Shown: positions 9,601-16,676, counted from the first letter of the stretch. The stretch is 36,000 nucleotides of DNA from Mesostigma viride (GCA_009746045.1 RPFO01001338.1:1-36000), one strand, 5' to 3'. Notes: generated by a model not told the origin, from the letters alone. Numbers and translations: made by a program.

Positions 9601-12600
9601 TCCCCCTTTTCTTGGCCCCTTCTTCACCCCCCTTTTGTTTGATTGTCCCCCTTTTCTCGGCCTCTTCCTCACCCCCCTTCTATTGGATGGTCCCCCTTTT
9701 CTTGGCCCCTTCTTCACCCCCCTTTTGTTTGATTGCCCCCCTTTTCTTGGCCCCTTCCGCACACCCCCTTTTGTTTCATCGTTCCCCCCTTGCTTGCAGC
9801 ACCGCGGCAAGCGGACGCTAGTCTTCACCAAGGACCCTGATGAGTGCGCGCAGGTGTTTGCCTTCCTGCGGGAGCAGGGCGTCCACACATGCGGGCAGTA
9901 CAGCGGGCGCGCCAGCTCTGCGGCCGTGCTGGAGGAGGTGGGTCGCATGGGCACATGCGCGTTTGGAGACACATATATGTGCATTTGGGGACCAAGTTGG
10001 TCCTGCCCTCTGGACTGGGAAGCGGGTACCCTATCGTCGCCCCCCCTGTGCTTGATCATGATACCCCATCGTTGCTCGATGCTCTACTCTCTGAGCAAGG
10101 GGGTGGGGGTGGAGTTCTCCTTGATGAAACAAGAGAGGGGGCCGGGGGGCTTACCTAAAGGCTCTCGGCATCGTACTTAGCGCTGGCGGCTCGCCATGCT
10201 GTCAGTCCACGTGCGGAGAAGTATTTATGCTGGTAATTGATATGTTTCTCGACTCAGGTGGCAGTTTAGGCTGCCGCTGGTGCGATTAGGGAAACACGTA
10301 GGGTAACTGTTCCAACATGTGGCGAGCTGGCGATAGTTTTGGTCCCCCGTCATGACCCGTGTGTGCATGATGAGAATATATAAGCGACCCTTCCGATTGA
10401 AAGTTTTATCACCGTGTGCGCTAGTGTTCCCCCCGCCCCTGATTGTGCCACCACTACCACCCAGCACGGTCTGCTGGCTTTCGCACATCTGTGCATTCCT
10501 TACAACAGACATGGATCCTAGCCGACGGGAGGAGCAGTACTAGGGACGTCAAGGAGCTGCATTAATAGGGCGGCAGTTGGATAGCAGGATACCTGGTAGG
10601 GATTGGAAACATGCACTAGGCTGTCGTGTGAAGTGCTGGTCGTTTCTTATAGAACATAGGTGTAGCATAAGCGTCGTGTCTTATAGATTATGGATGTAGC
10701 ATAAGCGTCGTGTCTTATAGATTATGGATGTAGCATAAGCGTCGTGTCTTATAGATTATGGATGTAGCATAAGCGTCGTGTCTTATAGATTATGGATGTA
10801 GCATAAGCGACGTGTCTTATAGATTATGGATGTAGCATAAGCGTCGTGTCTTATAGATTATGGATGTAGCATAAGCGACGTGTCTTATAGATTATGGATG
10901 TAGCATAAGCGTCGTGTCTTATAGAATATGGATGTAGCATAAGCGTCGTGTCTTATAGATTATGGATGTAGCATAAGCGTCGTGTCTTATAGAGTATGGA
11001 TGTAGCATAAGCGTCGTGTCTTATAGAACATAGATGTAGCATAAGCGAAACTGCTATATGCTGGTTGTGTCTGGTCGACCTACCTCAAGCACGTGGTAGT
11101 TGATCCGGTAGATAGCACATAGCAGTACTGCGATCGACCCAATCACAGCCCAATCAATCTACTCGTTTGACTGCTTGCACCGTGTTTTACTCCTCCCTGC
11201 GTCCTCCTCCCTCCCTGAGTCCTCCTCCCCCTGACGGCTCCTCTCTCTCTCGGCTCCTGGCACAGTTCATGCAAGGCGTGCTGGATGTGCTGGTGTGCAC
11301 CGACATCGGCGCGAGAGGGCTGGACTTCCCCAACGTGGAGCACGTGGTTCAGGTACCCCCTTGCCTTAGAAGTGGTGTAAACTCACAACTCATCAACGTT
11401 GTACTGAATACCCCGCACTGCATGATGCCCCCCTCTCCTGCCCCTTCTGCCCCGCACCTCCCCACACAACCTCCCCGCACTGCCCCGGATAGGGATAGCC
11501 TGTCACGAAAACAGCCCTGCGCTGCATCTGCCGGCCAGCTCTGCCTGCCTCGTGCCTTCAATCCACCACATGAACGTTATAGTAGCACGAGCTTCAGTAA
11601 AAGGGATCCAGAAAGCTTGTCCATTAGAGGCAGGTACATGCGTGGCTGTTTTTGCCACGTTCAGGAAATCTTGGGGGGGTGCCAATTGTAGTCGTATGAG
11701 ACGTTTTACTTATCAGGGAGATTGCTTGTTCCAGCTGTGTTTGTTCGTGGCATTATCTCGTGTATAGCCAGCATGTGTTCGAACCTGTGCTCTGACCAAA
11801 AGGCAGCCAGATATGGATCTGACCAATAAGCAACCACCAAGCATGTCGATGTCACTGCTCGCATGGTCATCCCCTGCGACTGCATGGTTAGTTCATTTGT
11901 TGTCACCTTGAACCAATTGTAATGTCATAGTTTGAGTAGTCATGAGGTAATACCAACCAAGAGTACCGTTATTGTATATTGAAGACTGGCTGCTTTTCTC
12001 GAGTCTCCACAACTAGGTACTTGTGTCTGATTCCCTTGTAGCGATAGAGGTCACTGCCTGCTGTATCGTTGCGCTGCCATACCCTTGTAGCGATAGAGGT
12101 CACTGTACTGCTGTATCGTTGCGCTGCCATACCCTTGTAGCGATAGAGGTCACTGCCTGCTGTATCGTTGCGCTGCCATACCCTTGTAGCGATAGAGGTC
12201 ACTGTACTGCTGTATCGTTGCGCTGCCATACCCTTGTAGCGATAGAGGTCACTGCCTGCTGTATCGTTGCGCTGCCATACCCTTGTAGCGATAGAGGTCA
12301 CTGCCTGCTGTATCGTTGCGCTGCCATACCCTTGTAGCGATAGAGGTCACTGTAGTGCTGTATCGTTGCGCTGCCATACCCTTGTAGCGATAGAGGTCAC
12401 TGCCTGCTGTATCGTTGCGCTGCCATACCCTTGTAGCGATAGAGGTCACTGCCTGCTGTATCGTTGCGCTGCCATACCCTTGTAGCGATAGAGGTCACTG
12501 CCTGCTGTATCGTTGCGCTGCCATACCCTTGTAGCGATAGAGGTCACTGTAGTGCTGCACCCTTACTGTATCCGCTACGCGTTTGCTATGTCGAAGCTGT

Positions 12601-13067
12601 ATTGCCCCCACAGTACTTGCTAGACTCTCCCAGTGAGCAGTTTAATTGAACTTGTGGCCTGCCTTTCAAGGCAACGAGAGAAGGGGGAGGTCCCATGCCC
12701 CTTTCTTGCTGTGCATCAAACAGGGATTACAGGTACCTTCTCCAAAAGTGGACCGGAACTCGTGACTCTCTCAATGGAAGCGGGTGAACGACCGAATGAG
12801 TACTGCAGTATTGTTGTATACCTGCGCTCAATACTCTGCACCATATTGTGTATCTTCTTCATGAGTCCTCATAATTTATTTGTTCTGTCTGCTTCCCCCC
12901 CCCTGGCACGCGTGCAGTACACCCTGGCGCCCACCGTCCAGCTTTACCTGCACCGTGTCGGCCGCGCTGCGCGCACGGGGCAGCAGCGTGTGTGCTACGC
13001 GACTGCGCTGGTGGATGTCTTCCGCGATGACAAGGACTTGCTCACGCAGATCCATTTTGACCCACAG
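391..13067 (+). CDS. DEAD-box ATP-dependent RNA helicase, eight exons, partial at both ends
   Basis: Exons are 391-477, 1159-1358, 3758-3942, 4522-4724, 8643-8760, 9800-9937, 11266-11352 and 12918-13067. All introns are GT-AG and all phases agree, giving 389 codons without a stop. Motifs in order (residues of this partial protein): Q motif PTEIQ (4-8), Walker A AETGSGKT (25-32), Ia-like PSGHLAYQ (83-90), Ib TPGR (136-139), II DEAD (160-163), III as GAT (203-205), IV TLVFT (270-274), V CTDIGARGLD (321-330), VI HRVGRAAR (351-358). The core length is normal for the family, which unwinds or remodels RNA using ATP. Motif Ia is unusual (PTRELA is usual) and SAT is GAT. An acidic stretch, NEEEDDEP, lies at 104-111. 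The pattern of motifs V and VI resembles organellar groups such as DDX28/RH39, but this placement is tentative. Codon third positions are GC-rich, unlike the surrounding introns. Start codon, N-terminus and C-terminal tail are not identified. Confidence 0.93.
478..1158 (+). repeat. Intron 1 with G-run and (CAGG)n microsatellite
   Basis: The donor GTGGGTGGG opens two degenerate G-rich units of about 55 bp containing GGGGTGAGAC. A run of 16 G follows at 573-588, then about 21 units of CAGG at 606-690 and a short GGTC run at 691-704. The 3' half (about 985-1140) is pyrimidine-rich with a partly duplicated CCCCTTTCCTTTCC block, and the intron ends ATGACCAG. The CAGG run is open in several frames on both strands, which explains the spurious poly-CLPA reading on the minus strand. 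No gene is seen inside the intron. Confidence 0.8.
1159..1358 (+). CDS. Helicase exon 2: Walker A lysine to motif Ia
   Basis: The exon begins after ATGACCAG and continues the split serine as GKTFSYALPLCQRL, giving the Walker A lysine and threonine. A proline- and arginine-rich loop of about 30 residues follows (residues 47-77), longer than in compact family members. LVLVPSGHLAYQ then takes the place of motif Ia. The donor at 1359 (CC|GTGAGT) leaves phase 1. C plus the GC at the start of exon 3 makes an arginine codon, giving AAHFVRLAAEM across the junction. Confidence 0.88.
1339..1408 (+). repeat. 20-bp repeat, three copies, each carrying a 5' splice site
   Basis: The unit CATTTTGTCCGTGAGTGGCC occurs three times in a row, directly over the end of exon 2. 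Each copy offers the donor GTGAGT (1359, 1379, 1399). Because 20 is not a multiple of three, the three donors leave phases 1, 0 and 2. Only the first keeps the frame with exon 3. Confidence 0.9.
1793..2251 (+). repeat. 54-bp minisatellite in intron 2, about 8.5 copies
   Basis: The unit holds ACCAGCGCAGGCATGGCATT, then ACTATACTATAGTGACC and an ATGGTATCAACG or GTGGTATCAACG junction. It is a multiple of three, so long repetitive frames stay open (an 18-residue repeat beginning MALLYYSDHG). These look like by-products of the array and not genes. Copies differ mainly at CCATGG/CCGTGG, ACGCGAC/ACGAGAC and a few single bases. The core ACAACCAGCGCAGGC also occurs at two distant sites (16332-16366 minus and 29019-29053 plus). 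Confidence 0.9.
2252..2597 (+). other. Intron 2 segment without recognised feature
   Basis: Short open frames occur but none resembles a known family. The last 30 bases (ACCTTGTACCTTGAAGCCCA and on) are the left half of a tandem duplication whose second copy lies at 3409-3470, on the far side of the MITE. Confidence 0.5.
2598..3377 (+). mobile_element. 780-bp pogo/Tigger-like MITE with TA target duplication
   Basis: The ends are inverted repeats of about 26 bp. The left end reads CAGTCATTCCTGCGTTAAGT inward. The right end, read inward on the minus strand, begins CAGTCATTCCCGCGTTAAGT, with one mismatch over 26. The element is flanked by TA (2596-2597 and 3378-3379). CAGT ends with TA duplications are typical of pogo/Tigger members of Tc1/mariner. 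Further inverted copies of GTTAAGTTACG sit inside both ends and form hairpins. No transposase is present, so it is non-autonomous. The sequence at 3409-3470 repeats the flanks without the element. Confidence 0.85.
3378..3494 (+). repeat. Right flank of MITE and second copy of its target
   Basis: The right flank GTAGTAGCCAATAGGTCCAC is followed at once by a second copy of the whole target region, ACCTTGTACCTTGAAGCCCA up to GATTCTAATAGTAGTAGCC. This second copy lacks the MITE and so preserves the empty site. Confidence 0.85.
3495..3775 (+). repeat. 89-bp repeat containing the exon-3 splice acceptor
   Basis: Units begin TGCGCAGGCCTGGCCGCGGA at 3495, 3584 and 3751, and a third internal unit (from 3671) lacks the TGCGCAGGC start. 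Each contains the acceptor and first bases of exon 3, then TGTTGGTGCCCATC, TTGAATTGG or GTGAATTGG and a pyrimidine-rich stretch. The last, truncated unit supplies the real acceptor at 3757. Use of the earlier acceptors (3501, 3590) would reach an in-frame TGA at 3534 or 3623. Confidence 0.88.
3758..3942 (+). CDS. Helicase exon 3: acidic insert and motif Ib
   Basis: After TTGCGCAG the exon completes an arginine codon and reads LAAEMCSNEEEDDEPMVVDV. A lysine/glycine-rich loop follows, then IGVLVATPGRV, which is motif Ib. The acidic loop lies where many DEAD-box proteins carry lineage-specific insertions. The donor is CTG|GTGGGC at 3943 (phase 0), so LASLETL runs directly into VLDEAD of exon 4. 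Confidence 0.9.
3943..4521 (+). other. Intron 3 with poly-C and telomere-like repeat
   Basis: It contains 17 C in a row at 4026-4042 and CCCTAAACCCTAAACCCTT at 4238-4256, an interstitial TTTAGGG-type telomere repeat followed by a degenerate CTCTAAACTC. A relic copy of the following exon lies at 4425-4457 and is listed separately. The intron ends in CATGCCTCCAG. Confidence 0.8.
4425..4457 (+). pseudogene. Relic duplicate of the DEAD-motif exon start
   Basis: The 33 bases translate as VLDKADQLLSD, against VLDEADELLSD at the start of exon 4 about 97 bp downstream. Nine bases differ: seven at third codon positions and two at first positions (E to K and E to Q). No AG acceptor precedes it (TGCATCGG instead), similarity is lost after the aspartate, and the catalytic glutamate is lysine. 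It is probably a decayed exon duplication. Chance similarity cannot be excluded for so short a match. Confidence 0.55.
4522..4724 (+). CDS. Helicase exon 4: DEAD motif II and motif III
   Basis: The acceptor is CATGCCTCCAG and the exon starts at GTG in phase 0, reading VLDEADELLSDGFLPVLTRI. DEAD is the ATP-hydrolysis motif. A basic loop rich in K, A and T follows. LQVLFVGATLG then stands for motif III, with GAT where SAT is usual. The exon ends ELFPGKLR plus CG, and the donor GTGGGT at 4725 gives phase 2. G at 8643 completes arginine, and RRIASDRLHRV reads on. The last 14 bases and the donor belong to the 51-bp repeat family found further on. Confidence 0.88.
4711..4788 (+). repeat. First units of the 51-bp minisatellite over the exon-4 donor
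   Basis: GGCAAGCTGCGGCG (exon 4 end) followed by GTGGGTGTGGGG, TATGCAGCTAGGAAGTTTCT and a second GGCAAGCGGCGGCG makes one and a half units of the array at 6500-7662. The array is interrupted here by a poly-T run and about 1.7 kb of different sequence. Confidence 0.9.
4789..6499 (-). mobile_element. AT-richer insertion interrupting the 51-bp array, probable retroposon
   Basis: The array stops inside a unit at a run of 12 T (4787-4798) and resumes at TATGCAGCTAGC near 6499. The 1.7 kb between has a different base composition and no array units. A 5' poly-T on this strand is what a minus-strand retroposon with a poly-A tail would leave. A near-perfect hairpin, CTAAGCTTAGCCGC then GCGGCTAAGCTTAG, lies at 4835-4862. 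Minus-strand open frames (up to 123 codons at 5081-5452) match no family I know. No clear target duplication is visible, so the class is uncertain. Confidence 0.45.
6500..7662 (+). repeat. 51-bp minisatellite, about 23 copies
   Basis: Units start TATGCAGCTAGC or TATGCAGCTAGG every 50-51 bp and end GGCAAGCGGCGGCGGTGGGT GTGGGG. Variants mark sub-families: AGGATGTTTC against AGCAAGTTTC, TTCTGG against TTCTTG, GGGAGTGGG against GGGTGTGGG. The last units (from about 7440) have GCTGCGG, the form found in exon 4. Most units are 51 bp, which keeps long frames open on both strands. The poly(YAASKFLVGKRRRWVWG)-type products are probably artefacts of the repeat, because no start context, domain or intron structure supports a gene. 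Confidence 0.93.
7663..8060 (+). repeat. Decayed 3' edge of the 51-bp array
   Basis: Degenerate units continue with growing divergence, recognisable by TTCTTGGCAGAGCTGAGGCG plus GTGGGTGTGGG, then GGCACAGCTGAGACGGCAGG, then CGGCAACAGGTGAGGCAGTG. Loss of similarity toward one edge is typical of an old array that has been homogenised in its centre. Confidence 0.7.
8061..8642 (+). other. 3' part of intron 4
   Basis: No gene is recognised. From about 8455 to 8610 the sequence is pyrimidine-rich (TTTCTTTCTGTCCCTTTCTT and similar). The intron ends ATGCACCACAG, the acceptor of exon 5. The intron totals about 3.9 kb, mostly repeats. Confidence 0.6.
8643..8760 (+). CDS. Helicase exon 5: linker between the two RecA-like domains
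   Basis: The first base completes the arginine codon begun in exon 4. The frame then reads IASDRLHRVPDRLECKTLVA and ends MLLSLLTTE. This is the usual place for the beta-strand and short helix that lead from domain 1 into domain 2 in DEAD-box proteins. The donor is GAG|GTGGGTGTT at 8761 (phase 0), and LLTTE runs on into HRGKRTLVF. Confidence 0.85.
8761..9799 (+). other. Intron 5
   Basis: The first 390 bases hold no recognised feature except a small inverted pair around 8936-8966 (GGCATTGTTGGC then GCCAACAATGCC). The remainder is the pyrimidine-rich repeat listed separately. The intron ends TGCTTGCAG at 9799. Confidence 0.75.
9200..9790 (+). repeat. Pyrimidine-rich minisatellite forming a giant AG-free tract
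   Basis: Units of about 44-46 bp alternate two forms. One is TTCTCGGCCCCTTCCTCACC plus CCCCTTCTATTGGATTGTCC, the other is TTCTTGGCCCCTTCTTCACC plus CCCCTTTTGTTTGATTGTCC. Reading every line, I find no AG dinucleotide from 9152 to 9797. The first AG after 9151 is the acceptor itself at 9798-9799. The frames open through the array (poly-PFLGPF and the like) are side effects of composition. Confidence 0.92.
9800..9937 (+). CDS. Helicase exon 6: motif IV
   Basis: The acceptor is TTGCTTGCAG and the exon starts in phase 0 as HRGKRTLVFTKDPDECAQVF. TLVFT is motif IV at the start of the second RecA-like domain. A helix (AFLREQGV) and CGQYSGRASSAAVLEE follow, the position where SF2 helicases read the RNA backbone. 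The donor is GAG|GTGGGTCG at 9938 (phase 0). It joins FMQGVLDVLV without any missing segment. Confidence 0.92.
9938..11265 (+). other. Intron 6
   Basis: The first 700 bases show no recognised feature. The 34-bp array at 10640-11048 is listed separately. The intron ends in a pyrimidine-rich stretch with a duplicated CCTCCTCCCTCCCTGAGT-like block and the acceptor CTGGCACAG at 11265. Confidence 0.75.
10640..11048 (+). repeat. 34-bp minisatellite, about 12 copies
   Basis: The unit CTTATAGATTATGGATGTAG plus CATAAGCGTCGTGT is repeated head to tail with very few changes: AGCGAC for AGCGTC in two copies, and AACATA or AGTATG for ATTATG at the edges. Low divergence suggests recent expansion. The unit is not a multiple of three and its frames are closed, unlike the other arrays in this gene. 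Confidence 0.92.
11266..11352 (+). CDS. Helicase exon 7: motif V
   Basis: The acceptor is CTCCTGGCACAG. The exon reads FMQGVLDVLVCTDIGARGLD, then FPNVEHVVQ. CTDIGARGLD is motif V, which links RNA binding with ATP hydrolysis. Exon length is 87 bp (29 codons), phase 0 at both sides, and the donor is CAG|GTACCC at 11353. Confidence 0.93.
11353..12917 (+). other. Intron 7
   Basis: No coding sequence is recognised. It holds the 49/50-bp array listed separately, flanked by about 680 and 360 bp of unremarkable sequence. The 3' end is pyrimidine-rich (TTCTGTCTGCTTCCCCCCCC) and closes with GCACGCGTGCAG at 12917. The acceptor lies inside the perfect palindrome GCACGCGTGC. Confidence 0.75.
12033..12556 (+). 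repeat. 49/50-bp minisatellite, about 11 copies
   Basis: The unit is CCCTTGTAGCGATAGAGGTC, then ACTGCCTGCTGTATCGTTGC and GCTGCCATA. Two forms occur: CACTGCCTGCTG (49 bp) and CACTGTACTGCTG or CACTGTAGTGCTG (50 bp). In the first half the two alternate, which points to a roughly 99-bp higher-order unit. Later copies are mostly the short form. Frames open on both strands through this array are by-products. Confidence 0.92.
12918..13067 (+). CDS. Helicase exon 8: motif VI
   Basis: The acceptor is GCGTGCAG. The exon reads YTLAPTVQLYLHRVGRAART, then GQQRVCYATALVDVFRDDKD and on to HFDPQ. HRVGRAAR is motif VI with its arginine finger. The donor CAG|GTATGG at 13068 is in phase 0 and followed by a T- and G-rich stretch, so at least one more exon should exist. 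I could not identify it with confidence. Confidence 0.92.
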
Positions 13068-13365
13068 GTATGGGCTGGGTGGGTGGGTGAACATGGAAGA
13101 AGGAAAGGGGGGGGGGGGGGGGGGGGAAGGGCTTGAGATGGTCTAGGAGGGTTGCTGGTTACAACTAGATACCATAGTGCCATATTTATTCATTCATTCA
13201 TTCACGCGCCTCCACTGGGGGGGTCATAGTAAATGGTGTCATGCCCAGGTGTCGCTGTCCACTTCTTCTTTCTCTTTTTCAATTGTTATTATGACTACAC
13301 TACGTTTAAATCAATTAGGTACGTTTACATGTAAATTAGTTAGTTGATTCATTCATTCATTAAGG
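13068..13365 (+). other. Start of an unassigned intron or 3' flank
   Basis: It begins with a donor-like GTATGGGCTGGG, followed by 20 G in a row at 13107-13126 and ATTC microsatellites near 13190-13204 and 13346-13362. No coding sequence is recognised. Confidence 0.5.
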
Positions 13366-13416
13366 GGACGGGAAACCCGCGAATTTTTTGGCGCCGGAAA
13401 ATTCGCGGGACCGTCC
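13366..13416. promoter_or_regulatory. 51-bp imperfect palindrome with E2F-type site
   Basis: The arms GGACGG and CCGTCC enclose CCCGCGAATTTT and AAAATTCGCGGG. The centre TTGGCGCCGG includes TTTGGCGC, an exact match to the E2F consensus TTTSSCGC. A related GCGGGAATCG lies at about 13658. Such palindromes can be promoters of cell-cycle genes or simply a hairpin-prone relic. A short open frame beginning ATGCAGAAATTTTGCTCGGA follows at about 13524, but no gene is proven. Confidence 0.4.
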
Positions 13417-15387
13417 GAGGTACCCTCTGTACCGTGAACAGTGGGTGCACGGTGCGCGCACCCCGTGCGGAAGTGGCCATTGCGACTGTGTTTAGGCAAA
13501 ACTACTATTATAGGGCGAGCGAAATGCAGAAATTTTGCTCGGATCTTGAAGACGATGAGTTTATGATGTCAGCTTGTGGCGGAAATCAGCTGGTTTACAA
13601 TATCGCTCTTGTTTTTTTTTATGCCATCGGCAGGGGGTTAAACTGATCTTTTTGGTCGCGGGAATCGAAATTGAAAACATGACAGCGACAGTAGATTCGC
13701 GGTTCCTGGGGGGTGAATGACCGTGAAGGAGGCATTAATTTCGGTAGCGTCGAATGCTAAACTGAACGGGTGCTTTTTGCCATTTTTTCAGTCATTATCG
13801 GCCAGTAAACATTCAGGCCTGCGCAGTGCGTGTCTGAAATTTCCATGGAAGAACGGCCGTTGTTGCGCGCGTGGGCGAGGGATTTACGAGGGCAAGGTAT
13901 AGGTTTGTGGCGAGCGTTTTGTGCTATAAGTGCTTTCTTCTATTAGCTCATCGTTCAAAGTCTTTTGCGTTATGTTTGGGCAGTTTCCGCCAGCTAGCTC
14001 GCCGTTGCTTGCCGTTGTGTTGTTGAATACCTGGCAGCTTTAGATTGTTTTTGTTAATGCTGTGGTCAGGAACGTTTCAGTCGCAGCCTATGGCTTCTCA
14101 GGAAGGTTCAAGGGATGTCATTAAACGTGTTTTGGCAAGGTTGTTGTGCGTATGGACGCTTCTTGTTGTGTGAGAGTTACGCACCCTTCCTTCGCAGCGG
14201 CATCACAGCGTTCAGAAGCTGAACAGCCGCCCATGGTTTCTTTACATTTTATTGTTCAGGGAAGGATGTTCATTGTGATGACCATTTTGGAGATGTTGCA
14301 TTTGTGTGACTGCACGTAGATAGCTGCCATCATTGGTTTGTTTGAGCTTTCCCTTGTTATGATGATGTGACAAGACTACAATGTGCTAAGCCAACCATGG
14401 TTGACATGGTTGATTGCATGCAAGCTATGCATACCATGATCCTGATTGGTTCCTTGCCCTCCATAGTACCTGTTTGTTGCCCATGCCGGGCAGGGCAGTT
14501 TAGGAGGTGTTGTAGTGTTGATTAGCTTGGTTGGCATCAACCTTACACTCTGACCTGGGAGAAACATAGAAAATGCTGGTTAGGCATGTTAGTGCTACCA
14601 TCGTTATTGCTATGCACACAGTTACAAGGGTGGCCCTGCTCGAGGGGCAGTGAAGGCGTATGAGGTGTGTGGCCACCCCTTTGTACTTTCTAAACATATT
14701 CAGCATGGTTTTGGTGCATGTTGGATGGCATGTGAAGTGTCATTGTGTTTACCTGCTTACTGAGTTAGCACCTTGTCAGGTGGTCACATATGAAACCCGT
14801 CAACCTCAGAGCAGTTCTTGTCACAATGACCCCCAACCTTGACAATGTGTTGTTCTCAGCATGCAAGAGTTAATAATATGCGCTTTGTTTGCAGAGGTCT
14901 TTGATGAAGGAGATGCTAATGTGGCCAAATGGTAACTAAAACCTCCTTGCAGTGTCTTCGTGGGTGTCTTGGAATGGTTGTAACCTGGGCAGTTTTTGTC
15001 AGAATGGCGTGCATCAAACCTTGAACATAGGAGGTACCATACGTGCAGAGAATGGTAGTATGTGGTTTGGCCAGTTTTCACATGGCTTGGATGGATAAAG
15101 GGGTGTTAGTATTTCAATACTTGCTAAAACCTCCCTTAGCTTCATCACAGGTGGCAACCTAGGAATATCCATCAACTAGGGCTGCACTTGTCAGAATGAC
15201 CTGAAAATTTGGGGCTGCATTCCCCCCCCCACTGTAATATATGAAAATATGTGATATGGCGTTATTCCATGCGTCTATTATATGTTTTATTTTTCGTGGT
15301 TGAAAAAGGTACCCTTTTTGCGGGCAAATCCATCCATGTGTCTAAACATGATAATTCTGTGCTCAAAATGAGGTAGAATTTCTCAAA
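13417..15387 (+). other. No recognised gene
   Basis: A frame at 13524-13646 starts MQKFCSDLEDDEFMMSACGG and stops soon after. A possible exon lies at 13828-13894 between CCTGCGCAG and a GTATAG donor (reading EISMEERPLLRAWARDLRGQ). Either could be an exon of an unknown gene or of the helicase tail, but nothing decides this. From 14750 to 15200 a loose repeat with CTTGTCAGAATGACC or TTTGTCAGAATGG occurs three or four times. Confidence 0.35.
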
Positions 15388-15645
15388 AGTGGGGGAACTA
15401 TATGGAAATATGTGATTTGGTCCCAATATGTTTGCCCATTCTCCTTGGGAAAATAGGCCAAAAAAAGCGTCTTTTCTATTTTGGGCACATAATGGGCACC
15501 TGCTGGGGGGTAGTACCCCCCCCCAAGTGACTGGAAAATTTTATTTTTTAAAAAAAATTTATGGTCCCCAATCATCATCGGATTTTTAGCACATGCATAG
15601 GTATGGTTTCCAGAAAAGTGCACTTTAGGGGTGTCCCTTCCCCTT
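15388..15645 (+). repeat. Left arm of a 260-bp inverted repeat
   Basis: From GTGGGGGAACTAT to TCCCTTCCCCTT this segment matches, in inverted orientation, 18800-19054. Shared stretches include CCAATATGTTTGCCCATT, GGGGGGTAGTACCCCCCC, TTTATGGTCCCCAATCATC and GGTATGGTTTCCAGAAAAGT. I estimate about 75-80 percent identity by eye. It may be two insertions of one repeat family or the ends of one decayed element. Confidence 0.75.
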
Positions 15646-16552
15646 AATGAATTACTATACTACACCACAAAAGTGCGCCTACGAATCTGGTTTGTAACCT
15701 GTTAGGGTTGCTGGTAGTCTGCTGGGTCTGTGTAAGCTTCTTGCATGTGTGCATCACATTTGGCCCATGCGAGCCATGGTAGTCTCTGTCACTCTGTGTG
15801 CTCGCCCACCCGGCCTTGGGGCCCTACACCAGGTGGGCAACCAGGGTTTGGAAAGGACCCAGCAATGTGCTTGCATCCACGATATAGCGGTGGGCATTTC
15901 TGAAATTGTGTCCTTGTCAGTCCGACCTTCGGTTGATCGGGGTCTGCATGGTCTGTTGGCGTGCTTTTGTGCAGGCATTCAATGGCAAGGCATTGATCGA
16001 GACGAGGGCAAGCCCAGATGCCTGGGAGCAAACACCAAGAGCTGGATAGCCGGTTCTACCATCCCTGGTTGCATGGGTCAGCCAAGTGCCAACATGGGGA
16101 CAGTGCTGGCCTACAAGTTAGGAAAACACGCTCCAGACGCCAGCATAACATCTTAGGATCGCATACGACGGCATCACTTTTGCGGCTGAGAAATCAATAT
16201 CAAATTATTTGGTGGGCATCAAGTTGTAATGCACATGTTGCCACTAGCATGGCGGAGTGCCATGAAGCAAGAACTGTGAACCGGCTGCGTGTGGAATACT
16301 TATGTACAAGCCAGGCATAGTATTACCTTTAGATTTCTGGCCTGCGCTGGTTGTCTCTTTGATATTATTAGTTTCGATGTAGCCGCACATTGCAATCAAC
16401 GGAGGAAGTGATAAGCTAGTGTGTGCGGCATCATGTGGACATGCTGGATGTATGCTATAGTACTGCGATGTATGCTATATTGCCGCCTCGTCTGCCATTA
16501 CAGTAGAGGACAGCTCAGATGAGGATTATATCCCCCTTAAGTGACTATGATC
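15646..16552 (+). other. No recognised gene
   Basis: Plus-strand frames of 135 and 100 codons (15749-16156, 16018-16320) match no family I know and overlap in different frames, so I do not call them. At 16332-16366 the minus strand carries a 35-base sequence that is almost identical to 29019-29053. Confidence 0.4.
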
Positions 16553-16676
16553 ATGGTTGGGGCATGATGCAGACGCTGTTCGTAACTTTCGTGTAATTAT
16601 TTTTTTAATGAGATTAGCATGTAGTACTCCGCCGTGGCATGCGCATGTGCATGACACGCAAATACTTACTTACTGA
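16553..16676 (+). mobile_element. SINE-like retroposon 3' end with short ACTT tail
   Basis: GGCATGATGCAGACG, GTGTAATTATTTTT, AATGAGATTAGCATG, TAGTACTCCG and GCATGACACGCAAATACTTA follow one another in the same order as in the insertion at 23571-23794. The tail here is only about three ACTT units. It is a second, diverged member of the same family. No clear target duplication is visible. Confidence 0.7.

Noticed and set aside
9135-9821. 228-codon proline- and leucine-rich frame
   Set aside because: It comes from the pyrimidine tract. The only real coding part in this area is exon 6, which uses the frame starting at 9800.
11770-11800. tRNA-like TGTTCGAACCTG
   Set aside because: Only a T-loop-like string is present. 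No acceptor stem, D arm or anticodon arm can be folded around it.
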